From the NCBI GenBank assembly GCA_002348345.1, contig DEAY01000484.1:1-11843 (forward strand): a DNA stretch of 11,843 nt. Direction: 5' to 3'. The position numbers and the translations under genes were made by a program. Positions 1 through 7,636 of this stretch are shown one piece after another (position 1 is the stretch's first letter; each line of letters opens with the position of its first letter). Source of the stretch: Verrucomicrobia bacterium UBA2970. Its GTDB lineage: Bacteria > Verrucomicrobiota > Verrucomicrobiia > Limisphaerales > AAA164-E04. Under the pieces are notes generated by a model, which ran no database searches, was not told the origin of the DNA, and worked only from the letters and a program-made list of their open reading frames with translations.

Positions 1-64
1 CTCGAAGGGTCTAGCGGGCTTTTGGGCTTGATGTGCTGCTGGAGACATTCCAGAGTCGCGCCTT

Positions 65-319
65 ATGAAATCTGCGGGTGCGGATCGAGAATCCCATGTT
101 CGAAGTTTGTTGAAGGGCCTGACCTGGCGGTTCTTGGCGACCGGTACCACCATGACCATAGCCTGGGCGACGACCGGGGACATGTCCCTGGCCCTGAAGA
201 TCGGTGGCATCGAGTTCTTCGCAAAATTCTTTGTCTATTATCTCCACGAGCGTGTCTGGTTGCTGGTGCCTGCCGGGACCTTCCAAAGCCGTTCCCAGAC
301 GGACCCTCCAAGCTCCTGA
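65..319 (+). CDS. DUF2061 family small membrane protein
   Basis: This 84-residue protein matches the DUF2061 pattern as I know it: an N-terminal 'ESHVRSLLKGLTWR' stretch (residues 9-22), a hydrophobic segment at about 20-36, a polar turn around TTGDM (37-41), and a second hydrophobic segment ending in YYLHERVW (58-65). Two short membrane segments predict a small inner-membrane protein. The molecular function of the family is not known. The start is an ATG with no good Shine-Dalgarno sequence in the 20 bases before it, so a start further downstream cannot be excluded, although residues 9 onward belong to the domain. The tail after residue 70 is polar and not conserved in the family pattern. 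The gene converges on the Nudix gene, with only about 22 nt between the stop codons. Two overlapping frames of similar length are open here but show no protein-like motifs. Confidence 0.8.
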   Translation: MKSAGADRESHVRSLLKGLTWRFLATGTTMTIAWATTGDMSLALKIGGIEFFAKFFVYYLHERVWLLVPAGTFQSRSQTDPPSS

Positions 320-341
320 GTTGGTCCAGTCGAGGGAGGGA

Positions 342-812
342 TTACTCCCCCTGGGAGGAGGCAAGTTCTTGCAGGGCTTGAAGGCAGTACCAACGGATCG
401 CCTGAGATACCGGAGGGCTCAGCGATTGAAGATCGTCCCTGGAACACCATCGAATGGCATGGTGCTCCTCCGAGCAAAGGGTGAGCGTTTGGCTTTTTGG
501 TCGAGCCCAGTAGATCATTCCGATGTGTTCATGTCCTGGATTGATTCGGTGAATATCTAAGAAACGGGGTGCGATGAGCGCGCGCGTTCCCTCGCCGCCG
601 GTTGGTGGCCGCTCTCCGACGAGTTCGATATCCAATCCGGATTCCTCCTTGGTCTCTCGAAGCGCTGCCGCCTCGGGATCCTCGTCGAGTTCGATGTGGC
701 CCCCGATGGGGAGCCATTGATTGAGTTTGCGATGATGGACGAGGACGACCTTGTCCCCATGCACCACGAAGACCGCGACGGTGAAATCAATTTTCTCGTG
801 AATGTGCGGCAC
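342..812 (-). CDS. Nudix hydrolase
   Basis: The protein hydrolyses a nucleoside diphosphate linked to some moiety X; the substrate cannot be read from the sequence. A complete Nudix box (G-x5-E-x7-RE-x2-EE-x-G) starts at GGHIELDEDPE and continues through RETKEESGL. The position after RE is Thr rather than the usual hydrophobic residue. The N-terminal PHIHEKIDFTVAVFVV is typical of a common Nudix subgroup that starts right before PHIH, so I place the start at the GTG at 812-810 (156 aa). An in-frame TTG at 848 gives 168 aa and has a G-rich, SD-like GGTGGGG a few bases upstream, so it is a real alternative. The gene lies downstream of korB on the same strand (gap of about 66-102 nt) and may be its operon partner or an independent housecleaning enzyme. 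The fold is clear, the start is less certain. Confidence 0.88.
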   Translation of the reverse strand: MPHIHEKIDFTVAVFVVHGDKVVLVHHRKLNQWLPIGGHIELDEDPEAAALRETKEESGLDIELVGERPPTGGEGTRALIAPRFLDIHRINPGHEHIGMIYWARPKSQTLTLCSEEHHAIRWCSRDDLQSLSPPVSQAIRWYCLQALQELASSQGE

Positions 813-914
813 GGGGATTGAACGGCGCTGTTGATGGGGGTGACGCAAAACGCCCCACCGGTTGGTGAGGCGAGACGGGTGGTTGGCAGTGGAAAAGCTC
901 TGGAATGCCCTCTC

Positions 915-1859
915 TTACTTCATTCGATTGAATGTGGCCTGCAGGATTTCCCAATCCTGTTTTTCGCCCACGTTCGATCGCGCTGACTCGATGATCGCCG
1001 TTTCATTGGCATTCTTGGTGGGGCGATTCTCCTGGTAAAAGATTCCGAAATAGCCAGGGAACGGGTCGGCTGCGAGCTGATAGGCCGCTTCTTCGTTGGT
1101 GACGTCGTGATCGGCGGGCACTTCCTTGAATTCGCCCCCTTTTCTCGGATTTGAGGCATCGAATGCTCCGGCGTAGAACTCAACACATTCACTAAGGCAT
1201 TCAATGACGCTGAAGCCGTCATGATCCATTGCCTTCTCCATAATATCGAGAAGATGCTTGGGATTGGTGCTGGTGGTTCGGGCGATAAAACTTGCCCCGG
1301 CTGCCACCAGTTGTTTCATCGGATTGATGGGGCGATCCTTCGATCCCATCGTGTCGGTCTTGCTCTTGAAACCAATTGGGGAGGTCGGAGAGGTTTGCTT
1401 CTTCGTAAGTCCATATACGAAGTTATCCATGATGACGTAGGTCATCTTGATGTTCTTCCTTGCGGTGTGGTTCAGGTGGTTGCCTCCGATTGAAAATGCG
1501 TCGCCATCGCCTCCGAAAACAAACACGTGAAGATCGGGACGGGAAAGCGATACGCCCGAGGCAAAGGGAAGGGCCCGTCCGTGGATGTAGTGAACCCCAT
1601 GGGCCTGGACAAAATACGGAAACCGGCTCGAGCAGCCAATACCCGCGACCGTGGTCACCTTCTCGTGCCAGATGCCGCGACGTTCGATCAGCTTGAAGTA
1701 GAGTGCGAGAACTGAAAAATCACCGCAACCGGGGCACCAGGTGGGATGGTCGGCAGCGATGTCCTTTTTCTTGAGAGGCTTGCGATCTTCGTCCGCGAGC
1801 GGCGGCACGGTGACGAGGTTGCCGCTTCGAGCGGTGAGGTTCGACGATGGTTCGCTCAT
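915..1859 (-). CDS. korB: 2-oxoacid:ferredoxin oxidoreductase, beta subunit (probably 2-oxoglutarate)
   Basis: This is the TPP- and [4Fe-4S]-binding subunit of a 2-oxoacid:ferredoxin oxidoreductase, a cytoplasmic enzyme that oxidatively decarboxylates a 2-oxoacid plus CoA to acyl-CoA while reducing ferredoxin. At 314 aa it has normal length. Cluster ligands are visible as WCPGCG (C42, C45), GIGCSS (C76) and the ECLSEC segment (C225 at the family's LSxC position). The TPP/Mg motif is FGGDGDAFSIGGNH (116-128), followed by MDNFVYGLTKKQTSPTSP. The KGOR assignment over pyruvate or another 2-oxoacid rests on the CPGCG/HGRALPFA style of the beta subunit and its pairing with a fused gamma-alpha partner; substrate specificity is an inference. 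The ATG start has a modest GGGA seven bases upstream. The gene follows korA by 42 nt on the same strand and is almost certainly co-transcribed with it. Confidence 0.93.
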   Translation of the reverse strand: MSEPSSNLTARSGNLVTVPPLADEDRKPLKKKDIAADHPTWCPGCGDFSVLALYFKLIERRGIWHEKVTTVAGIGCSSRFPYFVQAHGVHYIHGRALPFASGVSLSRPDLHVFVFGGDGDAFSIGGNHLNHTARKNIKMTYVIMDNFVYGLTKKQTSPTSPIGFKSKTDTMGSKDRPINPMKQLVAAGASFIARTTSTNPKHLLDIMEKAMDHDGFSVIECLSECVEFYAGAFDASNPRKGGEFKEVPADHDVTNEEAAYQLAADPFPGYFGIFYQENRPTKNANETAIIESARSNVGEKQDWEILQATFNRMK

Positions 1860-1901
1860 GGTAGGATTCCCGGTTGAGAAGAATCGTGAAAGACTAAGGG
1901 G

Positions 1902-3713
1902 TTAGGGTGATTGAATGAGGGCGCGACTTCGGCTGAGAATCTCTTTGACTTTGAAGGTCAGTCCATCGGTTTTCGTGATGCTGCGGATCTTGCGGTCACA
2001 GTAACGTGATCGAAGTAGGGTTGCGAGTTGCCCATAGCCGTAAAGGCCTTCGTCATTCATTTCGACGACGAAGACGTGGCTGAAGCCAGCGAACACTTCT
2101 TCGAGGCCGTTGGGGAGGGGGCTAATGTGGCGAATATGGATGGCTGAAAAACTATCCCCCTCTTTGCGGGCCCGGTCGACTGCCTCCCGAATCGGGCCCA
2201 TGGTCGACCCCCATCCCACTAGGAGTACGTGGCCCTCGGGAGGGCCATAAATCTCCTGGGTCGGGAAGGTGGTAGCCAGATCTCGAAGTTTGTTCCGACG
2301 CTTGGCCGTCATCTGAAGATGCAATTTGGGCGAGGCCGTGGGGTGTCCGGCTTCATCGTGCTCCAGACCGGTGACCACCGGATACTTCCCGCTGGCGATT
2401 CGGGTGCCGGGGGGCAGATGTTGTGGCGTTCCACTTTGATGATTCAGGTCGTAGGGTTGATGCTCAGCCACGGCATCGAAGGTGGGTGAGAGATCCTGAC
2501 AAACGGACTTCAGGTCTGGTTCGTCGAAGGCTTCGATTCGTGTCGCGATCGCCTGATCCGTCAGGATGATGACAGGCACGTTGTAGTTGCGGGCGATATT
2601 CACGGCCTCGATTGCTGTCGTGAAGCAATCCTCGACGTTTTGCGGGGCCAGGACGACTCGGGGTGCGTCCCCGTGACCCCCATAGCATGCGATGAGGAGG
2701 TCTGATTGCTCGACGTTCGTCGGCATCCCCGTGGAGGGGCCTCCACGTTGCACGTCGATGATCACGAGGGGCATTTCCGCCATGATCGCCCAACCCAGTG
2801 CTTCGGTTTTCAGGGAAATCCCAGGGCCACTCGAACCGGTCACGGCGACGCGTCCCGCGTAACTGGCCCCGATGGCGGTCGACACCGAGGCGATTTCATC
2901 CTCGCATTGAACAAAGGTGCCCCCGTATTTCGGCAATTCGCGCCGGAGGAGTTCCATGATGTCAGACCAGGGAGTGATCGGGTAGCCCGCTCCAAAACGG
3001 ACCCCCGCAGCTAGAAGCCCATAACCAAGGGCCTCGTTCCCAGTCATAACGAGCTGGTCTCGGGTACGTTGCTCGCTGTCGTGGAACCGAAAGGTTTCCA
3101 GGACGTTGCCCAGCTCATATTGATAGCCGGCATGGAACGCGTTCAGCGCGTTAACCGTAATGCTCTCGGCTTTGCCGCGAAATCGTTCTCGAATCAAGAT
3201 TTCGAGCTTGTCAACATCCAAACTGAAGGTGTTGGCGATCAATCCGAGAGCGAAGATATTCTTCCCCTTGTCCCGAGCCGTCCCTCCGATGGCCTCGACG
3301 GTCAGGCTCGTGATCGCCACTCCCACATGATGGTATTGATCCCGCCACTCGTCATTGGGTTCGACGTGATCAGAATCGTATAGGACGACTCCCCCATCCT
3401 TGAGCGAGTCGATATGTTTCTCGTAAGAGTGTTGGTAGAATGCCAGCAGGACATCCGCCTCATCTCCCGCTGTGAGCACTTCACCGGAGCCGATTCTCAC
3501 CTGGAAGATAGACGGACCCCCCGAGATCGTGGAGGGAATGGTCATGAAGGTCATGACCTCCTGCTCGCTTCGACCCGCGAGCCGGGCTAGGAAACCTCCG
3601 ATGGATTGAATGCCGTCTTGGGAGTTACCAGCGATCCGAATGACCGCTTCCGTGATGGGGGAGATTTTGGAAGAACTGCCCTCCGCCGGGGCAGCCTCAG
3701 TGGATTCACTCAT
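1902..3713 (-). CDS. korA: 2-oxoacid:ferredoxin oxidoreductase, fused gamma-alpha subunit (probably 2-oxoglutarate)
   Basis: This 603-residue protein is the partner of the downstream korB product. Residues about 20-200 form the gamma domain (AGNSQDGIQSIGGFLARLAG, then TIPSTISGGPSIFQVRIGS), fused to the alpha (pyrimidine-binding) domain from about 222. Alpha-domain hallmarks are GYPITPWSDI (243-252), the EDEIAS segment (271-276), TGSSGPGISLKTEALG (292-307) and QRGGPSTGMPTNVEQSD (322-338). The C-terminal third (about 490-600) carries the transketolase-C-like segment with HVLLVGWGSTMGPIREA. The gamma-alpha fusion is a standard arrangement for two-subunit KorAB enzymes, so this is not an odd fusion. 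No korC, korD or ferredoxin gene is present in the window. The ATG start has no clear Shine-Dalgarno sequence upstream. The gene is transcribed divergently from the TPR gene, from within the AT-rich 3714-4099 region. Confidence 0.93.
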   Translation of the reverse strand: MSESTEAAPAEGSSSKISPITEAVIRIAGNSQDGIQSIGGFLARLAGRSEQEVMTFMTIPSTISGGPSIFQVRIGSGEVLTAGDEADVLLAFYQHSYEKHIDSLKDGGVVLYDSDHVEPNDEWRDQYHHVGVAITSLTVEAIGGTARDKGKNIFALGLIANTFSLDVDKLEILIRERFRGKAESITVNALNAFHAGYQYELGNVLETFRFHDSEQRTRDQLVMTGNEALGYGLLAAGVRFGAGYPITPWSDIMELLRRELPKYGGTFVQCEDEIASVSTAIGASYAGRVAVTGSSGPGISLKTEALGWAIMAEMPLVIIDVQRGGPSTGMPTNVEQSDLLIACYGGHGDAPRVVLAPQNVEDCFTTAIEAVNIARNYNVPVIILTDQAIATRIEAFDEPDLKSVCQDLSPTFDAVAEHQPYDLNHQSGTPQHLPPGTRIASGKYPVVTGLEHDEAGHPTASPKLHLQMTAKRRNKLRDLATTFPTQEIYGPPEGHVLLVGWGSTMGPIREAVDRARKEGDSFSAIHIRHISPLPNGLEEVFAGFSHVFVVEMNDEGLYGYGQLATLLRSRYCDRKIRSITKTDGLTFKVKEILSRSRALIQSP

Positions 3714-4099
3714 TCTATGTCAAAACCCATTAACGATCCTGATGCAAATATCAGTGGAACATACGGTTATGCTTCAAAACCTGTCCAGTAATTATTGTGA
3801 AAATCACCCATTTCGGATGATTTTGGTCATCAATTAGGCCTTCGGCGTTTCTTGGGTTCTCTTTAGGCTTAACCGGATAAAAATCGGATGACATGGTTGC
3901 ATATAAGCAAAACTAATAACAAGTTGGATTCTTTTTTTGTTATCTGATTAAAACGGTGATTGCCAGAAACTTGGTGCCGGAAGGGTTTTCGGCACTTCGA
4001 AACCGTTTTTCGATGGTTGGAATCTTACCAGAAAAGAAAACCCGTAGTGGAAGGGATTCTTTGTGGCCAAACAGCTGGGATTCGGGAGAGAATATCGTC
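3714..4099. other. AT-rich divergent intergenic region (korA / TPR gene)
   Basis: These 386 nt separate two divergently oriented genes and must hold the korAB promoter on the minus strand and probably a promoter for the TPR gene. The stretch at about 3860-3955 is clearly more AT-rich than the genes on either side. I see no convincing -35/-10 pair on either strand. Visible structure is weak: an inverted pair ATAACAA (3916-3922) and TTGTTAT (3937-3943) around a T-run, a short GATGA/TCATC inverted pair near 3816-3831, and the octamer TCAAAACC repeated at 3720-3727 and 3774-3781 next to the korA start. The frame of the TPR gene stays open back to a GTG at 3956, so the last 144 nt could be coding if an earlier start is used. 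Confidence 0.5.
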
Positions 4100-4543
4100 G
4101 TGACAGGCGACCAACAGGAACGTTACGACGAGGCGATGTACCGCTTTAGCCAAAACGACTACTCGGGCTCGATTGAGATTCTTCAGGGGTTGCTGGCTGA
4201 AGATGGCGAATTGTTTGATGCCCGACTTTCCCTAGGGATGGCGTTCTGTCGTCAAGGTCACTTCGATCGAGCGATTATCGAGGGGCACAAGGCTGAAGGG
4301 TTGCGGCCGGATGAACAACTCGTTCACACCAATCTCTCTCTCTTTTACATGCGCAAGGGAGAAAAGGCCAAAGCGGAACATCACGGGTTGCAAGCACGAA
4401 TTGCTTCATGGAAGGGAAACCTTGAGCCGCCAGGGGAGCCTGGGGGGACTACGGAGTCGGAGCTCTCTTTGGTGAAGCCGGAGAAGAAACCCTATCGCAC
4501 GCCCGAGAAATTTCCTGAGATGCCTTGGAAGAAAAAGGAGTGA
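4100..4543 (+). CDS. Small tetratricopeptide-repeat (TPR) protein
   Basis: From the GTG at 4100 this is a 147-residue soluble protein with no signal peptide or membrane segment. Residues about 7-105 form roughly three TPR-like helical hairpins: ERYDEAMYRFSQNDYSGSIE, then LFDARLSLGMAFCRQGHFDR, then LVHTNLSLFYMRKGEKAKAE. The tail (108-147) is Pro-, Gly- and Lys-rich, ends in MPWKKKE, and is probably disordered. TPRs mediate protein-protein contacts; the partner is unknown. I chose the GTG at 4100 because GGGAGAG (4084-4090) lies nine bases upstream and the repeat begins immediately after. In-frame GTG 3956 (195 aa) and ATG 4013 would add an Arg-rich extension that does not resemble a TPR. The gene stands alone between korA (divergent) and the secretion operon, which has its own promoter. 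Confidence 0.78.
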   Translation: MTGDQQERYDEAMYRFSQNDYSGSIEILQGLLAEDGELFDARLSLGMAFCRQGHFDRAIIEGHKAEGLRPDEQLVHTNLSLFYMRKGEKAKAEHHGLQARIASWKGNLEPPGEPGGTTESELSLVKPEKKPYRTPEKFPEMPWKKKE

Positions 4544-4647
4544 TCTGGCCTATTGATGGGATGGGGGCGCCTTCGTTTCTTTTTTCCTCACGGTTGGGAA
4601 GGACTCTCAATGGCCTCCCAAGAAGCCCGAGATTGGCACGTCAGCAT
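4544..4647. other. Intergenic stretch after the TPR gene with an imperfect inverted repeat
   Basis: This stretch separates the TPR gene from the promoter of the motor operon. It holds a T-rich run (about 4575-4587) just after a GGCGCC palindrome, which might act as a weak terminator but lacks a proper stem. An imperfect inverted repeat follows, with TTGGGA at 4594-4599 plus GG at 4601-4602 pairing with CC and TCCCAA at 4614-4621. The inverted repeat has no T-tract after it on the + strand. No gene is supported here. Confidence 0.35.
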
Positions 4648-4675
4648 TTGACAATCGAATGTTCACCGATAGAAT
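4648..4675 (+). promoter_or_regulatory. Sigma-70-type promoter of the ATPase/pilT/ATPase/pilC operon
   Basis: A perfect -35 hexamer TTGACA (4648-4653) is followed after 16 nt by TAGAAT (4670-4675), a 5-of-6 match to the -10 consensus. Transcription would start near 4682, leaving an untranslated leader of about 48 nt before the GTG at 4730. The position and direction fit expression of the four motor genes, and this is the best promoter match I found in the window. A small inverted repeat in the leader (CCCCT 4686-4690, AGGGG 4700-4704) may form a hairpin. Confidence 0.72.
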
Positions 4676-4729
4676 CCGCCCATCTCCCCTCTTTTAGGAA
4701 GGGGTTAATTCTTAGCCTTTAGGACTACT

Positions 4730-6451
4730 GTGGCCGTAAAAGACGATTATTTAATCGATTCTCTGATCGATATGGGACTGCTCACCACCGAGCAGGTGGA
4801 TGAGGTGCGTCCCGATGCGGAATCGGCCGGGGAAGGGGTCTTGGATTCGCTCATCGCCCGGGGCGAGCTCATGGGTGAGAATATCACCATGGCCAAGGCG
4901 GCCCATGCCGGGGCTGAGGTCATTGAACTGGGGGCGATGAGTCTTGAGGACAAGGTCATCTCGGCGGTTCCAAGGAACGTCGTGAAACGTTTCAATGCGG
5001 TGCCGGTATACGCGTCCGATGATTCAGTCACCATGGCGGTGAGTGAGCCTTCGGACTTGGAGCTCATTGATGGGCTCCAGGTCGCGCTCGGAAAGCAGAT
5101 TGAAATCCGGGTCGCCAGTGAGCAAGAGATTGAAGATGCGATTTCCCGTTACTATGCCGGTGGGGTTCAGCGAGGCGATGACTCGGTGAGCAAGATGATT
5201 CAGGATATCACCGAAGGGGAAGTCGAGATCGAGACGCTGGGTGCGTTGGCGGAGGATGAGGGTGGCGAAGTCGAGGCGGACGCTCCGATCATTAAGCTGG
5301 TGAGTCAAATCATCATTGATGCCTACAACTCGCGCGCCTCCGATATCCATCTCGAGCCGATGGCCGATCGATTTCGGGTGCGCTATCGCATCGACGGGGT
5401 GCTCCATGAGGTCGACAGCCCTCCGAAACGTCTTCAAGGGTCGGTGATTTCTCGATTGAAGATTCAGTCGAACATGTCGATCTCGGAGCGGCGCATCCCC
5501 CAGGACGGTCGTATTAATACGGGCGTTGGGGAGGACAAAACGATCGATTTGCGTGTGAGCTGTATTCCCACCACACATGGGGAAAGCATCGTCATGCGTA
5601 TTCTTGATAAGTCCGGCCTGCGCCTGGGGCTTTCCGAACTCGGGTTCTTCGCCGACGACAAAGCGACGTTTGAAAAGTTGATCGGTCTTCCCGATGGAAT
5701 TCTCCTGGTGACGGGACCCACTGGTTCGGGAAAGACCACGACGCTATACTCCTGTCTTCACTTTATTAACCGACCTGACCGCAAAATCATCACGGTGGAG
5801 GATCCGGTGGAGTATCAGTTGGATGGGATCAATCAGGTTCAAGTCCATGAAGCGGTGGGGTTATCGTTTGCCCGTGCCCTTCGTGCGATGCTTCGACAGT
5901 CGCCCAATATCGTGATGCTTGGTGAGATTCGTGACTTGGAAACCGCGACGATCGCCATTAACGCGTCGCTCACGGGTCACTTGGTGTTCTCGACCCTTCA
6001 CACGAACGACGCCCCAAGCGCCGTGACTCGTTTGGTGGACATTGGGATCAAGCCTTTTTTGGTGGCCTCTTCGACCCGAGCCATGATGGCCCAGCGCCTC
6101 GTGAGAAAGCTTTGTCCGGCCTGCCAGGCTCCCTATGAGCCTGCGGCGGGGGAACTTGAGAGTATCGGGGGGAATCCCGCCACTGTGACGGATCCAAAAT
6201 ACATGAAGGGCAAAGGGTGTGGGAAGTGTAACAACACAGGACACCGGGGACGATTCGGAATCTTTGAGGTTTTTGTGCTGGATGATGCCGCACGCAAGCT
6301 TGTCTTCGATCAGGTGCCTTCCTCGGTGTTGCGGGCGAAGGCCCGGGAACTGGGGATGACCACCCTCCGAGAGGACGGAGCCCGCAAGGTGATCGCTGGT
6401 TTGACGACGACGGAGGAAGTGTTGCGAGTGACGGTCGGTGACGATGCGTAG
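4730..6451 (+). CDS. GspE/PilB-family assembly ATPase (first copy)
   Basis: This 573-residue hexameric ATPase family member powers pilus or pseudopilus assembly at the cytoplasmic face of the inner membrane. The N-terminal MshEN/T2SSE_N domain spans about 1-145, followed by an acidic linker. The ATPase core starts near 185 with the SDIHLEP motif, the Walker A GPTGSGKTT (329-337, K335), the Asp box TVEDPVEY, the Walker B region with MLGEIRD (catalytic E399) and the His box TGHLVFSTLHTND (415-427). A zinc-binding tetracysteine is intact: C462/C465 and C497/C500. Unusually, the Asp-Pro-Asp after LRQ that both other ATPases here keep is Ser-Pro-Asn (391-393). The GTG start has AGGA five bases upstream. 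This is the first gene of a four-gene operon. PilB and GspE cannot be told apart from sequence alone, so no symbol is given. Confidence 0.92.
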   Translation: MAVKDDYLIDSLIDMGLLTTEQVDEVRPDAESAGEGVLDSLIARGELMGENITMAKAAHAGAEVIELGAMSLEDKVISAVPRNVVKRFNAVPVYASDDSVTMAVSEPSDLELIDGLQVALGKQIEIRVASEQEIEDAISRYYAGGVQRGDDSVSKMIQDITEGEVEIETLGALAEDEGGEVEADAPIIKLVSQIIIDAYNSRASDIHLEPMADRFRVRYRIDGVLHEVDSPPKRLQGSVISRLKIQSNMSISERRIPQDGRINTGVGEDKTIDLRVSCIPTTHGESIVMRILDKSGLRLGLSELGFFADDKATFEKLIGLPDGILLVTGPTGSGKTTTLYSCLHFINRPDRKIITVEDPVEYQLDGINQVQVHEAVGLSFARALRAMLRQSPNIVMLGEIRDLETATIAINASLTGHLVFSTLHTNDAPSAVTRLVDIGIKPFLVASSTRAMMAQRLVRKLCPACQAPYEPAAGELESIGGNPATVTDPKYMKGKGCGKCNNTGHRGRFGIFEVFVLDDAARKLVFDQVPSSVLRAKARELGMTTLREDGARKVIAGLTTTEEVLRVTVGDDA

Positions 6452-6474
6452 GCTGGGGTGAAGAGGATTGATTG

Positions 6475-6507
6475 ATGAAACAGAGGGAATTTCAGGGATA
6501 TTGGTAA
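6475..6507 (+). CDS. Possible 10-codon minicistron upstream of pilT
   Basis: In the 62-nt gap between the first ATPase and pilT, an ATG preceded by AAGAGGA (6461-6467, seven bases away) opens a frame reading MKQREFQGYW and then TAA. The stop lies six bases before the pilT ATG. The Shine-Dalgarno sequence here is better than the one in front of pilT, so this could be a leader that couples or supplies ribosomes to pilT. A frame this short can arise by chance and nothing shows that the peptide itself has a role. Confidence 0.25.
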   Translation: MKQREFQGYW

Positions 6508-6513
6508 GTCATT

Positions 6514-7617
6514 ATGTCGTATCAGATGTCAGATTTGTTGCAGTTGATGGTCGCTGAAGGATCATCGGATCTGCATATTCGGGTGGGGATCCCGCCTGCG
6601 ATTCGGGTTCATGGGACGCTCCACAAGGTCGAGGGGCCTGCTCTGTCAAAGGAAGATTCTGAGGAGTTGATGCGGAGTATCACCTCTGAGGATCATATCC
6701 AATCGGTCCGCGAAAAAGGAGGTGCTGACTTTGCCTTCGCTTTGGGAGAAGTAGCTCGGTTCCGGGTGAGTGTGTTTAAGGAGCGAGGGGATTTTGCCAT
6801 GGTCCTTCGTCAGATTCCCAGCGATCTCCTGACGATGGAGCAGATCGGAATCCCGCCCTCGATAAAGGAGTTGCTCTACAAGCCGCGTGGCTTGGTTCTG
6901 GTGACGGGTCCTACCGGGTCGGGCAAGAGCACGACCCTGGCTTCGATGCTCAACATTTTGAACGAGGAGCGTGAGGATGCCCATTTGATCACGGTTGAGG
7001 ATCCGATTGAGTACTACCATACCCACAAAAAATCGGTCATCACCCAGCGCGAGGTTCACGTCGATGTGCCCAGTTTTGGTGAGGCCTTGCGCCGGGCGCT
7101 CCGTCAGGATCCGGATGTGATCCTGGTGGGGGAGATGCGTGATTTGGAAACGATTGAAGCGGCCATCACTGCGGCCGAAACGGGTCACTTGGTGTTTGGA
7201 ACGCTTCACACCACGGGAGCGGCGAAAACCATCGATCGATTGGTGAACGCCTTTCCGACGAACCAGCAGGAGATGATTCGGATTCAGCTGTCGACGGTGC
7301 TCCAATCAGTGATCTCTCAACTGCTCATCCCTCGGAGTGATAAACCCGGTCGGGTGGCGGTCTTCGAGATTATGATGAACACGCCGTCCATCGCGGCTCT
7401 GATTCGCGACAACAAGACCTTTCGAATCAACTCGGATATTCAAACGGGTGCCAAATATGGGATGGTGACCCTCGATAGTTTCCTGCTCGACAAGTATACC
7501 CAGGGGATGATCTCCGAAGAGGAGGTTATTACGAAAGCTCAGGATCCCGCGACGATCCTATCAAAGCTGCAGGAAGTCCAGGAAGCCATGGCCGCGGCGG
7601 AGGAAGGGGAAGAGTAA
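6514..7617 (+). CDS. pilT: Type IV pilus retraction ATPase PilT
   Basis: At 367 aa without the long N-terminal MshEN domain or zinc tetracysteine, this protein has PilT rather than PilB architecture. PilT depolymerises the pilus and drives retraction, twitching and DNA uptake. It opens with the PilT-type SDLHIRVGIPP (residues 18-28). The core shows Walker A GPTGSGKST (132-140, K138), Asp box TVEDPIEYYH, Walker B ALRQDPDVILVGEMRD (195-210, E207) and His box TGHLVFGTLHTT (223-234). The C-terminal region carries IAALIRDNK, equivalent to the PilT 'AIRNLIRE' motif, followed by GAKYGMVTLDSFL. Its own Shine-Dalgarno is weak (GGTAAG at 6503-6508), and a 10-codon frame ends just upstream. The gene lies between two assembly ATPases; true type II secretion clusters normally have no PilT, so a pilus-like machine with retraction is favoured. 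Confidence 0.93.
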   Translation: MSYQMSDLLQLMVAEGSSDLHIRVGIPPAIRVHGTLHKVEGPALSKEDSEELMRSITSEDHIQSVREKGGADFAFALGEVARFRVSVFKERGDFAMVLRQIPSDLLTMEQIGIPPSIKELLYKPRGLVLVTGPTGSGKSTTLASMLNILNEEREDAHLITVEDPIEYYHTHKKSVITQREVHVDVPSFGEALRRALRQDPDVILVGEMRDLETIEAAITAAETGHLVFGTLHTTGAAKTIDRLVNAFPTNQQEMIRIQLSTVLQSVISQLLIPRSDKPGRVAVFEIMMNTPSIAALIRDNKTFRINSDIQTGAKYGMVTLDSFLLDKYTQGMISEEEVITKAQDPATILSKLQEVQEAMAAAEEGEE

Positions 7618-7636
7618 TTCGGAAGCGAGAGTGGTT

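Noticed and set aside
329..352. GGGAG / CTCCC inverted pair between the converging DUF2061 and Nudix genes as a terminator
   Set aside because: The stem is only five base pairs, overlaps the Nudix stop codon and has no T-tract on either strand.
22..381. Alternative 119-codon + frame overlapping the DUF2061 gene
   Set aside because: The 65-319 frame shows the DUF2061 pattern; this one has Cys/Arg/Pro-rich sequence without motifs.
3916..3943. ATAACAA/TTGTTAT pair as a terminator or operator
   Set aside because: It is a short AT-only stem in an AT-rich stretch, where such pairs are expected by chance; it is mentioned only in the intergenic description.
4525..4722. 65-codon open frame on the + strand between the TPR gene and the first ATPase
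   Set aside because: It overlaps the end of the TPR gene, runs through the TTGACA/TAGAAT promoter, has no recognisable motif and a composition unlike a real protein.
5024..5578. 184-codon open frame on the minus strand inside the first ATPase gene
   Set aside because: It is antisense to a gene with clear catalytic motifs; the translation is rich in His and Arg and has no family features. The similar minus-strand frames opposite pilT (6646-7305) and the second ATPase (8150-8620, 8720-9085) are rejected for the same reason.
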